Assembly: GCA_022616085.1 (NCBI GenBank)
Contig: JAKEFN010000085.1
Location: 1 to 25,685 of the forward strand
Source of the DNA: a bacterium
GTDB lineage: Bacteria; Patescibacteriota; Minisyncoccia; Phycocordibacterales; JAKEFN01
Length of the DNA: 25,685 bases
Direction: 5' to 3'
The position numbers and the translations under genes were made by a program. The notes beneath the pieces were generated by a model. That model searched no databases and was not told the origin of the DNA. It saw only the letters and a list, made by a program, of their open reading frames with translations. The stretch's first letter is position 1. Every line of letters starts with the position of its first letter. This document shows positions 15,604 through 22,896 of this stretch, in pieces.

Positions 15604-17505
15604 TCACTTCTTCTCATCGCCATCCTCCTTCTTCTCTTCAAACTCCGCATCCCGCACGTTTTCGGCCCCCGCTTTCTCGGGCTCGCTCTTTGGGGGATTC
15701 GCCTGATTTTCGGCCATCGCCTTTCCCATTTTTTGCATCTCAAGAGAAAGCGCTTCGGTTTCGCTCTTCAATACCGCCACGTCCGTTGCGGCATCTTTTA
15801 TTTTTTTGAGTGCGTCTATTTTCTCCTGCACTCCTTTCTTGACATCTTCGGGGAGCTTCTCCGCGAGTTCGCGCATGGATTTTTCCGCCGTATAGATAAG
15901 CTGTTCCGCGAGATTTTTTGCTTCAATAAGCTCTTTCTTTTTACTGTCCGCGTCCGCATTCTCTTCCGCCTCGCGCTTCATGCGCTCAATGTCGGCATCC
16001 GAGAGCCCGGAGCTCGCCTGAATTTTTATTGATTGCTCCTTGCCGGTCGCCTTGTCTTTTGCCTTAACCGAAAGAATCCCGTTCGCATCAATGTCAAAAG
16101 AAACTTCAACTTGCGGCATGCCGCGCGGCGCAGGAGGTATGCCGTCAAGCACGAACCGCCCCAAGCTCTTGTTATCGGAGGACATCGGCCGCTCGCCCTG
16201 CACCACGTGAATCTCTACTTGCGTCTGGTTGTCGGAGGCGGTAGAAAAAATCTGCGAACGCGACGCTGGAATGGTCGTATTTTTTTCAATTAGTTTCGTC
16301 GCCACGCCGCCCATAGTCTCAATCCCGAAAGAAAGCGGGATGACATCAAGAAGAAGCACGTCTTTCACATCGCCCTGCATGATGCCCGCCTGAATCGCGG
16401 CGCCAACCGCAACCACTTCATCGGGATTGATTGACTTGTTCGGTTCCTTGCCGAAAAGCGCGCGCACAGCGTCCACAATCGCGGGCATCCGCGTCTGGCC
16501 TCCCACAAGGATGACCTCGTCAATATCTTTCATGTCAAAACTGGATTCTTTGACGGCGCGTTTCGTTATCTCAATGGAACGGTCAATATATGGACGCGCG
16601 ATCTCTTCAAGTTTTGCGCGCGAAAGCTTGAGGAGGAGGTGCTTCGGGCCCGTCGCGTCTGATGTGATAAAAGGAATGTTTATTTCGGATTCGGATGTTG
16701 TTGAAAGCTCGTGCTTCGCTTTTTCCGCCGCTTCCTTGAGCCGCTGAAGCGCGAGTGCATCCTTGGTCACATCTATGCCGGATTCTTTTTTATATTCGTC
16801 GCCGATCCACTTTATAATGTCGCGATCAATATCCTCGCCCCCCATGTGGCTGTCGCCGTCCGTTGATTTCACCTCGATCACGTCATCGCCGACTTCAAGC
16901 ACGGACACGTCAAAAGTGCCGCCGCCGAAGTCATACACCGCGATCTGTTCGTTCTTTTTTGAATTGAAACCGTATGCGAGCGCCGCCGCGGTCGGTTCGT
17001 TGATGATCCTCTTCACATCGAAGCCCGCGATCTTGCCCGCGTCCTTGGTTGCTTTTCTCTGCGCATCGTTGAAATATGCCGGAACGGTGATGATCGCTTC
17101 AGTGATTTTTTCTCCGAGCTTCGCTTCTGCGTCGGTTTTGAGTTTCTGGAGAATCATGGCGGAAATTTCTTCCGGCCGGTAATCTTTGCCGCCCATGGCA
17201 ACAAGAACGCCGCTATCCCCGCCCTGCGAAATCTTAAACGGGAGCGATCCTTTGTCTTTTTGGACGCCCGGGTCGTCATAGCGGTGCCCGATAAGACGCT
17301 TCACACCGAAAATGGTATTCTCGGGATTCGTTACCGCTTGCCGCTTCGCCGTGAGGCCTACGAGACGCTCTTTGTTTTTTGCAAGTGCGGCAATCGAGGG
17401 AGTCGTTCTATTCCCCTCCGTGTTTTCTATTATTTTCGGCTGGCCGCCTTCAACGATAGCCATTGCCGAGTTTGTGGTTCCGAGGTCAATTCCTAATATT
17501 TTCAT
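15604..17505 (-). CDS. dnaK: Molecular chaperone DnaK (Hsp70)
   Basis: 633 aa, full length. The ATPase domain starts with GIDLGTTNS (5-13) and carries the other Hsp70 signatures, such as DFGGGTFDVS and VGGQTRMP. The substrate-binding domain and helical lid follow, ending in an acidic, Lys/Glu-rich tail (EEKKEDGDEKK). It folds and protects nascent or stress-damaged proteins with DnaJ and GrpE. It lies 48 bases downstream of grpE in a classic grpE-dnaK-dnaJ operon on the minus strand. No Shine-Dalgarno sequence precedes the ATG. Confidence 0.98.
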   Translation of the reverse strand: MKILGIDLGTTNSAMAIVEGGQPKIIENTEGNRTTPSIAALAKNKERLVGLTAKRQAVTNPENTIFGVKRLIGHRYDDPGVQKDKGSLPFKISQGGDSGVLVAMGGKDYRPEEISAMILQKLKTDAEAKLGEKITEAIITVPAYFNDAQRKATKDAGKIAGFDVKRIINEPTAAALAYGFNSKKNEQIAVYDFGGGTFDVSVLEVGDDVIEVKSTDGDSHMGGEDIDRDIIKWIGDEYKKESGIDVTKDALALQRLKEAAEKAKHELSTTSESEINIPFITSDATGPKHLLLKLSRAKLEEIARPYIDRSIEITKRAVKESSFDMKDIDEVILVGGQTRMPAIVDAVRALFGKEPNKSINPDEVVAVGAAIQAGIMQGDVKDVLLLDVIPLSFGIETMGGVATKLIEKNTTIPASRSQIFSTASDNQTQVEIHVVQGERPMSSDNKSLGRFVLDGIPPAPRGMPQVEVSFDIDANGILSVKAKDKATGKEQSIKIQASSGLSDADIERMKREAEENADADSKKKELIEAKNLAEQLIYTAEKSMRELAEKLPEDVKKGVQEKIDALKKIKDAATDVAVLKSETEALSLEMQKMGKAMAENQANPPKSEPEKAGAENVRDAEFEEKKEDGDEKK

Positions 17506-17553
17506 AGTTTTTAGTTTGTAGTTATTAGTTAGATAATGGAATGATGCGAATAA

Positions 17554-18117
17554 TTATGGCGAGGAAGGTGATTCGGGGGTATGGGAAAATATTTTCACGC
17601 TCGCCGGGCGCACCACTCTCCCGTTTATTCGATATCCTTTCTGCATCGTCTCGCTTATAAGCCCGTCCTTTGCTTGGTCCGCGGTATTTTCAATCATCAT
17701 GGAGTCATGAAGAGTGGGATCAAACGCATCGCCTTTCGCCGGAGAAATCTCTTCCACGCCGTGTTCTCGAAAAATCGCGCGGGTTTTTTCATAAATTCCG
17801 GTCATGCCGCTCCGCCATGATTCCGGCGCAGAGTTCCATGACTCTTTGTCCGAGAAAGCGCGCTCAAATCCGTCGAGAACCTCTGCGATTTGACGGAAAA
17901 TTTTTATGCGCGCGCGTTCCGCCTCGGCGTCGCGCTCCCGTGCCGACTCTCTCTCTAGATTCGCGTAATCCGCCTGCGCTCTCTGCCAGCCGGCAAGATA
18001 CTCGGCGCGCTCGGTCTTGCATTTCTCCAATGCTTCGCCTGTCGCATTTGAAACATTTTCGGAGTCAGAGGATTCCGATGCATTGGCGGCATTTTTTAGT
18101 TCGTCGTCATTTAACAT
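17554..18117 (-). CDS. grpE: Nucleotide exchange factor GrpE
   Basis: 187 aa. An acidic, disordered N-terminus (about 1-30) leads into a long coiled-coil helix (about 30-90) and the small beta domain (about 125-180) with the family pattern GDAFDPTLHDSM and GYRINGRVVRPASV. It releases ADP from DnaK. First gene of the operon. Its promoter TTGACT-16-TATAAT ends only ten bases before the ATG, so the mRNA is probably leaderless or nearly so. No CIRCE inverted repeat was found in this region, so HrcA-type control is not supported by sequence. Confidence 0.95.
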   Translation of the reverse strand: MLNDDELKNAANASESSDSENVSNATGEALEKCKTERAEYLAGWQRAQADYANLERESARERDAEAERARIKIFRQIAEVLDGFERAFSDKESWNSAPESWRSGMTGIYEKTRAIFREHGVEEISPAKGDAFDPTLHDSMMIENTADQAKDGLISETMQKGYRINGRVVRPASVKIFSHTPESPSSP

Positions 18118-18127
18118 ATACGGAAAT

Positions 18128-18155
18128 ATTATATCCCTAAATCACAAATAGTCAA
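18128..18155 (-). promoter_or_regulatory. Promoter of the grpE-dnaK-dnaJ operon
   Basis: On the minus strand TTGACT (plus 18150-18155), a 16-base spacer and consensus TATAAT (plus 18128-18133). The predicted start is about 3-4 bases before the grpE ATG. It resembles a housekeeping rather than an alternative-sigma promoter. Confidence 0.7.
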
Positions 18156-18251
18156 GAGAAATGAGCATTGACAAAAAATTTATACATGCTGTTTTAAAAA
18201 ATGAACCAGCGGAGAATGCCGTGAAAATAGAATTTTATATTGACAGGGCAC

Positions 18252-18276
18252 AAACCCGCCTCCTCGGCGGGTTTTT
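18252..18276. terminator. Bidirectional terminator after the GH26-like gene
   Basis: Stem AAACCCGCC/GGCGGGTTT (18252-18260 and 18266-18274) with five-base loop TCCTC. It has a T-run on the plus side and an A-run that serves as T-run on the minus strand. It stands 33 bases past the GH26-like stop codon and separates that gene from grpE. The rest of 18156-18251 shows no convincing gene. Confidence 0.75.
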
Positions 18277-18308
18277 GCGTCCGTATTTCCTAAAAACCAC
18301 AAACTATT

Positions 18309-19793
18309 CTACAGCTCCGCCACGGCGGCGCGGAATGCCGCGAGAGATTCGGGATCGGAATCTATGCGCCAATTGCGTTCCTTGTCTTGATGAAACCAAT
18401 TCCAACCTTCTATAAGGGGGTATTTGGGAATTTGGTTTACAAGCGCATCGGTTATCCATGCGGCCTTCCCTGTCCCTTCCGCGGAGGCGAAGGAGAAGAT
18501 ATAGATGGGCTTGCCATACCCGCTTATGAGATCAAGCGGTTCCGCAAAAAGCTCTGCAAATGGCCGCCACGAATTTCCAAAATTAAACCCGTCAAGTCCC
18601 ACAATGTCGACATATCCATCCCCGGGATAATACGCCTCGATACGGTTCTCGTAGGTGTCCGGCACCGATTCATGGTTCGGCGCCCAGCCAAATCGAACGT
18701 TCGGGAGGTCTCCGAACACATTTCGCACATGCCGATAGCCCCGGACTGCTTTGGAAGGAGTATTGCCGTTTTTTACCCCCGACCACGCAACTCCGTTATA
18801 ATTCATCTCGGAAAACGGCACCAGGATAATCGGGTCGCCATACGAGCGCGCCGCATCGGCGAAGCTCTTTATATAGCCGTCCCAATCGCCCCGAAGAATC
18901 GCGTCGTAAGAGTATGCGGGCTGTTCCGGCGAAGAAATCGTGTAATCGGACGCCTCCCAGAAAATAAGAAGCGTTCTCCCTGCATCTTTCGCCACGGAGT
19001 TGAGGTGCGAAGGAAAAACACCCCCGTCATTCCCCCAATGGACGAATATCGCAACATGGTCGGGATTCGCCCCTGAAAGATCCGCAAATGCCTGCGCGCT
19101 TGCGGCGCTCCAGCCGCCGTATGCCCCCCATTTGATATCGCGCGGAAGAGAAGACTCCGAAAGCTCTACTTTGGCCGGCTCTACCTCGGTAGCCGCTTCA
19201 GGCGCCGCGCTCTCTTCTTCCGTGAGAGACGATTCAGACGAACGCTCTATGGTTTCGTCTTGAAAAATAATAGGATCGGGATCGATCGAATCCGTTTCTG
19301 GATAAACAGGCGCAGTTTGTTCGGGAGACGGGCTAAAATCCGCCTCGCCGCCGCCTTCTTCTGTGCCGTTTATATCATCTCTCATTGAAATAAATGATGG
19401 TTCTTCATAAAGACTCGGGGGATTATAGAGATCTTCTATGCTGTCGGCAAGAGGAGCGTCAGTTACTTCTTCGGAGTCATCTTGAGCCTTTATTCCATGG
19501 CGTTCCATCCGTTCTGCCATCCGTTCTTCACGCTCTTTCATTTTTTCTTCTCTTTTCGTTTCTATATCCGCAAGACGATCCGAAAAAGCCGCGTGCGCCA
19601 CCTTTTTGAATTCGCGGATCGAATCAAAAAGGGAAAGTGAAAAGCCGTATGAAAGACGGAGCGCCACCGCGCTCTCCGGACCGGAACGCGCGTATTCGTC
19701 TTGAATAAAAACAACAAACGGCGAAAGAAGAAGAACCGCGAGAAGCGCGCAACCGATAGATTTCCAAAATGCCTTTAAAACCTTTTTTTTCAT
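18309..19793 (-). CDS. Membrane-anchored GH26-like protein, probable pseudoenzyme
   Basis: 494 aa from ATG 19793, which places the single membrane anchor at the N-terminus (about 12-30). A charged Arg/Glu-rich segment and a long acidic Ser/Pro/Glu linker (about 70-225) follow. The C-terminal domain (about 228-494) resembles glycoside hydrolase family 26: PFSEMN contains the acid/base Glu (E329), and YPGDGYVDIVGLDGFN is a typical strand motif. At the nucleophile position, where family members have IAEFG-like sequence, this protein reads IFSFAS, putting S434 (TCC) in place of Glu. The fold probably remains, and catalysis by the usual retaining mechanism would fail. It could bind a cell-surface glycan. 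It is downstream of hsp20 but has its own terminator. Confidence 0.75.
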   Translation of the reverse strand: MKKKVLKAFWKSIGCALLAVLLLSPFVVFIQDEYARSGPESAVALRLSYGFSLSLFDSIREFKKVAHAAFSDRLADIETKREEKMKEREERMAERMERHGIKAQDDSEEVTDAPLADSIEDLYNPPSLYEEPSFISMRDDINGTEEGGGEADFSPSPEQTAPVYPETDSIDPDPIIFQDETIERSSESSLTEEESAAPEAATEVEPAKVELSESSLPRDIKWGAYGGWSAASAQAFADLSGANPDHVAIFVHWGNDGGVFPSHLNSVAKDAGRTLLIFWEASDYTISSPEQPAYSYDAILRGDWDGYIKSFADAARSYGDPIILVPFSEMNYNGVAWSGVKNGNTPSKAVRGYRHVRNVFGDLPNVRFGWAPNHESVPDTYENRIEAYYPGDGYVDIVGLDGFNFGNSWRPFAELFAEPLDLISGYGKPIYIFSFASAEGTGKAAWITDALVNQIPKYPLIEGWNWFHQDKERNWRIDSDPESLAAFRAAVAEL

Positions 19794-19974
19794 ATGATCG
19801 AATGTTAGTTGATAATATATTCTATATGCCAATTGCCGCCTTGGGAACTCGACAGAGTGCCAGGTCTACGACATAGTTTTTGACTCATAGAGCATGCCCG
19901 AAAACCTTATATATCTTGAGACGGACGAAAGAAGAATTGCCGACACTTTTGGAACATATTTTTCCATAAAACGC

Positions 19975-20001
19975 AAAAACCGCCTTACGGCGGCGGTTTT
20001 T
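19975..20001. terminator. Bidirectional terminator of hsp20
   Basis: Stem AAAAACCGCC/GGCGGTTTTT (19975-19984 and 19992-20001) with a seven-base loop. It ends hsp20 on the minus strand, 20 bases past its stop codon, and would also stop plus-strand reading. The 181 bases from 19794 to 19974 hold the upstream region of the GH26-like gene. A 49-codon plus-strand frame (19894-20043) crosses this terminator and is not accepted as a gene. Confidence 0.8.
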
Positions 20002-20020
20002 GTCTTCAGGAAAAAAAAGA

Positions 20021-20443
20021 TTATTCTTTCTCCTCAATCTTGATTTTGTTTCCTTTTGTCTGGCTTGCTTTTGGCATGCGGACGGTAAGCACCCCTTTCT
20101 GGTATTCGGCTTTTATTTTCCCCTCCATGACCGGATGCGGCAAGCGCACAACGCGCTCGAAACTTCCGCGCCGTATCTCTTTGCTGTAATATTGCTTCTT
20201 TTTTTCTTCTTTTTCTTCGGAGCGCGAACCGGCGATGCGAAGATGCGCATCTTCAACGGTAACGTCTACGTTTTTGGGATCAATGCCTGGTAAATTCATT
20301 TTTGCAACAACGTCATTGCCGTCTTCATAGACGTCAATCGCGAGATCCCAGCCCATTTTGGGCATCTGCGGGAATCCCACCGAACCAAAGTCTTCAAAGA
20401 AACGGTCAAAATCGGGAAACGGCTCCCATTTTATTATAGCCAT
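20021..20443 (-). CDS. Small heat shock protein, Hsp20 family
   Basis: 140 aa. An N-terminal arm (1-30) leads into an alpha-crystallin domain (about 32-125) with the usual ALPGIDP-like segment (NLPGIDPKNVDV) and the GVLTVRMPK end motif. A C-terminal IKI tail can dock into a neighbouring subunit. It holds unfolding proteins for refolding by DnaK; the DnaK operon is two genes away. No Shine-Dalgarno sequence is seen, and no CIRCE element. A short inverted repeat GCTATCATAGC at 20487-20497 lies upstream, but its role is unclear. Confidence 0.93.
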   Translation of the reverse strand: MAIIKWEPFPDFDRFFEDFGSVGFPQMPKMGWDLAIDVYEDGNDVVAKMNLPGIDPKNVDVTVEDAHLRIAGSRSEEKEEKKKQYYSKEIRRGSFERVVRLPHPVMEGKIKAEYQKGVLTVRMPKASQTKGNKIKIEEKE

Positions 20444-20677
20444 AATTTTTGGATAAAATTAAAACTTATAATACGACCGATGTATTGCTATCATAGCATG
20501 AAACAAAAAATTACGAAGGAGAGAGCCGTTCGCGAATCTTATCTACCACTCCGCCATAACTCCGCCATAACAAGAGCGCGCTTCCCTTCATACGTTAATA
20601 TTATATAAAATATATATTGCGCTGAACAGAAGCGTGTGGTAAAAAATATGAGGATAGAGAGGAAGGAGGAACGTATC

Positions 20678-22279
20678 TTGATAACAGTTTCATACAAATC
20701 GCTTGAGATTCGCGGTATTCCACTGGAGTATGGATATCTTTTCCGCGATAGATTCCTTGAGTTTTTCCACGGGTTGTGCGAACGATTCTTTGTGGAGAGA
20801 TTGAATCTTCTCAATCTGCGGCAAAAAAGACAAAAAGAGATTGACGCTGGCGCCACGCCGCGATTTTGTCCCGAGACAAAAACAATCCGAGAAAGCGGCT
20901 GGATAGTAGAACCGATTCCAAATGACCTGCTGGATCGGCGTGTTGAAATTACCGGGCCGCCCGATCGTAAAATGATTATCAATGCCTTAAACAGCGGAGC
21001 GAATTGCTTCATGGCTGATTTTGAAGATTCGATGTCGCCGACATGGAATAACGTCCTTTCGGGGCACGATAATCTCTATGATGCCGTGCGGCGAAATATC
21101 GATTTCACGTCGCCTGAAGGCAAGCGCTACACATTAAATGAAAAGACGGCCGTCCTCATCTGCCGTCCGCGAGGCCTTCATCTTGAAGAAAGTCATTCGA
21201 CGTTTGGAGGGGAGCCCGTTCCCGCCGCGTTCTTTGATTTCGCGCTTTATTTTTATCATAATGCGGCATCGCTTTTGCGTAGCGGCACCAGCCCTTACTT
21301 TTATCTTCCGAAGCTCCAGAGCCATGAGGAAGCTCGCCTCTGGGCCGCCATCTTTAGCTATGCGGAGGATTATTTTTATCTCCCGCGCGGCATGATAAAA
21401 GCAACCGTGCTCATTGAGACAATCCATGCGGCGTTTGAGATGCATGAGATTCTCTGGGAGCTCCGCTATCATGCCGCGGGACTTAATTGCGGGCGGTGGG
21501 ACTATATTTTCAGTTTTATCAAAACCTTCCGGAATCGCGGCCCCGCGTTTGTCCTTCCTGATCGCGGCGAGATAACGATGGACAAAGGATTTCTCCGCGC
21601 TTATTCGGAACTTCTGATACAAACCTGCCATCGGCGCGGCGCATTGGCGCTCGGAGGCATGGCGGCGCAGATCCCGATAAAAAACGACCCCAAAGCGAAC
21701 GAGGAAGCTCTTGCGAAAGTCCGCGCAGACAAAGAACGCGAAGCACGGGCGGGACATGACGGCACATGGGTTGCGCATCCAGGGCTTGTTACTCTTGCGC
21801 GGGAAGTTTTTGACGAGTATATGCATGGCCCGAATCAACTCCATATTTTCCGCGGAGATATTGCGGTTACGGAAAAAGATCTTCTCGCTGTGCCGAAAGG
21901 TTTGGAAACCATAGAGGGTCTTCGCAAAAATATCGCGGTTTCGCTTCGCTATCTTACCGCATGGCTTCAAGGAAACGGATGCGTTCCGGTTTCCAATTTG
22001 ATGGAAGATGCGGCAACGGTTGAGATAAGCCGCGCGCAGATTTGGCAGTGGATCAGAAATCATGCAATCCTTCAAAATGAACGCGGGGATAAAATTCCGC
22101 TTACAAAAAAAATGTTCCTGCATATACTCCGAGATATATATAGCAAACTATTCTTGGAGAATAAGTCGCAGAGCTATCGGAACGCCCTCGAAACCGCAAA
22201 GACCTTGTTTGAAAGCATGTGCACGAGCAAAGAATTCGACGAATTCTTCACCCTCCGCGCTTACAGATACCTTGACTAG
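20678..22279 (+). CDS. aceB: Malate synthase A
   Basis: 533 aa. It condenses glyoxylate with acetyl-CoA to malate. The start is the TTG at 20678, with GGAAGGAGG eight bases upstream. It replaces the longer GTG frame and gives a normal family length. Conserved segments include RRVEITGP, NALNSGA, MADFEDS, RPRGLHLEE (R165), IETIHAAFEMHEI (E247), GRWDYIFS (D275) and NLMEDAATVEISR (D444), so the active site appears intact. No isocitrate lyase is in the window, so a glyoxylate bypass is unproven; glyoxylate could come from elsewhere. The TAG stop codon is also the first three bases of a palindromic repeat unit. Confidence 0.95.
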   Translation: MITVSYKSLEIRGIPLEYGYLFRDRFLEFFHGLCERFFVERLNLLNLRQKRQKEIDAGATPRFCPETKTIRESGWIVEPIPNDLLDRRVEITGPPDRKMIINALNSGANCFMADFEDSMSPTWNNVLSGHDNLYDAVRRNIDFTSPEGKRYTLNEKTAVLICRPRGLHLEESHSTFGGEPVPAAFFDFALYFYHNAASLLRSGTSPYFYLPKLQSHEEARLWAAIFSYAEDYFYLPRGMIKATVLIETIHAAFEMHEILWELRYHAAGLNCGRWDYIFSFIKTFRNRGPAFVLPDRGEITMDKGFLRAYSELLIQTCHRRGALALGGMAAQIPIKNDPKANEEALAKVRADKEREARAGHDGTWVAHPGLVTLAREVFDEYMHGPNQLHIFRGDIAVTEKDLLAVPKGLETIEGLRKNIAVSLRYLTAWLQGNGCVPVSNLMEDAATVEISRAQIWQWIRNHAILQNERGDKIPLTKKMFLHILRDIYSKLFLENKSQSYRNALETAKTLFESMCTSKEFDEFFTLRAYRYLD

Positions 22280-22304
22280 TCTTCGGACATCCGATGTCCG
22301 AAGA
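22277..22304. repeat. Palindromic repeat copy 1
   Basis: TAG followed by an exact 25-base palindrome (22280-22304): 12-base arms TCTTCGGACATC/GATGTCCGAAGA around a central C. The core GGACATCCGATGTCC is the same as near the tRNA-Leu gene. The leading TAG is the malate synthase stop codon. Confidence 0.85.
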
Positions 22305-22310
22305 TCACTT

Positions 22311-22333
22311 ATCCGCCTCTTCGGCGGATTTTT
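22311..22333 (+). terminator. Terminator of malate synthase
   Basis: Stem ATCCGCC/GGCGGAT (22311-22317 and 22323-22329) with loop TCTTC, then five T. The same 19-base hairpin occurs at 24307-24325. Confidence 0.8.
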
Positions 22334-22343
22334 GTTGACAAAT

Positions 22344-22388
22344 AGTCTTCGGACATCCGATAGTCTTCGGACATCCGATGTCCGAAGG
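22344..22388. repeat. Palindromic repeat copies 2 and 3 with 12-bp flanking duplication
   Basis: An 18-base unit TAGTCTTCGGACATCCGA occurs twice in tandem (22343-22360, 22361-22378), the second completed to a palindrome by TGTCCGAAG. The 45-base block is flanked by exact 12-base direct repeats TTGTTGACAAAT (22332-22343 and 22389-22400). The right flank contains the -35 box of the next gene. The flanking duplication looks like a target-site duplication. Confidence 0.8.
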
Positions 22389-22391
22389 TTG

Positions 22392-22420
22392 TTGACAAAT
22401 TCTTATCAACCATTTACAAT
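22392..22420 (+). promoter_or_regulatory. Promoter of the 131-aa gene
   Basis: Consensus TTGACA (22392-22397), a 17-base spacer and TACAAT (22415-22420). Predicted leader of about 28 bases. The same TTGACA is duplicated upstream at 22335-22340 by the repeat's flanking duplication. Confidence 0.75.
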
Positions 22421-22454
22421 AAAGGTCTTCGTTCACTGAAAAAAGGAGGCCAAA

Positions 22455-22850
22455 ATGCCTCGTAGAAGTTTCGAGGAAATCATTACCGAGGCGGAGCGGA
22501 CAAAGACGCCGCCTCGGAGCAGTTTCCGAGGAGTCTTCAAAGATTGGAAGGCGCTGATGGAGGCAGGATGGAAGCCGTATTTTTTCTTAACCTCAATGGT
22601 GCGATTAAAAATGCATGTGGGGGGGTGGAGATATTATTGCCCTGAAACCGCTTCGTGCCGGCACAAAAAAAGAAAATGCGTTTCCGACTCAGATTTTTAT
22701 CTCGCCGGAAAAATTCTTGGGCACTCAAATTTAAAATCACAACTCATCGCTAATGCTGCCGACGGAGGAACCGATAAGAGTTATCCTTTCGTCTGCGCTT
22801 GGCTCCGGAAGCAGATGCTCCACATCTTCGGCCTCACAGAACGAGTCTAG
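22455..22850 (+). CDS. Hypothetical protein, 131 aa, Cys/Lys-rich centre
   Basis: Not recognised. A charged N-terminal helix (1-30) is followed by an aromatic stretch (WKALMEAGWKPYFF) and a central segment with YCPETASC and a Lys/Arg/His cluster before a third cysteine (C62, C68, C75; a fourth is C114). The pattern could bind a metal or nucleic acid, but this is only a suggestion. No signal peptide or membrane helix. The gene is well supported by a consensus promoter, AAGGAGG five bases before the ATG and a terminator 18 bases after the stop codon. It is a complete single-gene unit. Confidence 0.7.
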   Translation: MPRRSFEEIITEAERTKTPPRSSFRGVFKDWKALMEAGWKPYFFLTSMVRLKMHVGGWRYYCPETASCRHKKRKCVSDSDFYLAGKILGHSNLKSQLIANAADGGTDKSYPFVCAWLRKQMLHIFGLTERV

Positions 22851-22868
22851 CCATCAGTCAGATCACCG

Positions 22869-22896
22869 CAGCGCGATTAATCCCGCGCTGTTTTTT
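22869..22896 (+). terminator. Terminator of the 131-aa gene
   Basis: Stem CAGCGCG/CGCGCTG (22869-22875 and 22884-22890) followed by six T. It overlaps the stop codon of convergent UDP-glucose dehydrogenase (22877-22879). Confidence 0.85.

Noticed and set aside
17506..18300. Search for a CIRCE element (HrcA site) at the grpE-dnaK operon
   Set aside because: No TTAGCACTC-N9-GAGTGCTAA type repeat is seen here or upstream of hsp20.
18161..18415. 84-codon plus-strand frame starting MSIDKKF
   Set aside because: It crosses a strong terminator and runs antisense into the GH26-like gene. No ribosome binding site or clear -10 box.
19894..20043. 49-codon plus-strand frame starting MPENLIYLE
   Set aside because: Its first half looks weakly coding, but it reads through the bidirectional terminator into antisense hsp20, with no promoter or ribosome binding site identified.
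20498..20608. 36-codon frame MKQKITKERAV upstream of malate synthase, containing a tandem ACTCCGCCATA duplication (20548-20569)
   Set aside because: No ribosome binding site and a very basic composition without homology clues. The 11-base tandem repeat alone does not make it a gene.
20636..20677. GTG start giving malate synthase 14 extra residues
   Set aside because: The extension contains the ribosome binding site itself. The TTG start gives a normal family length with ideal spacing.
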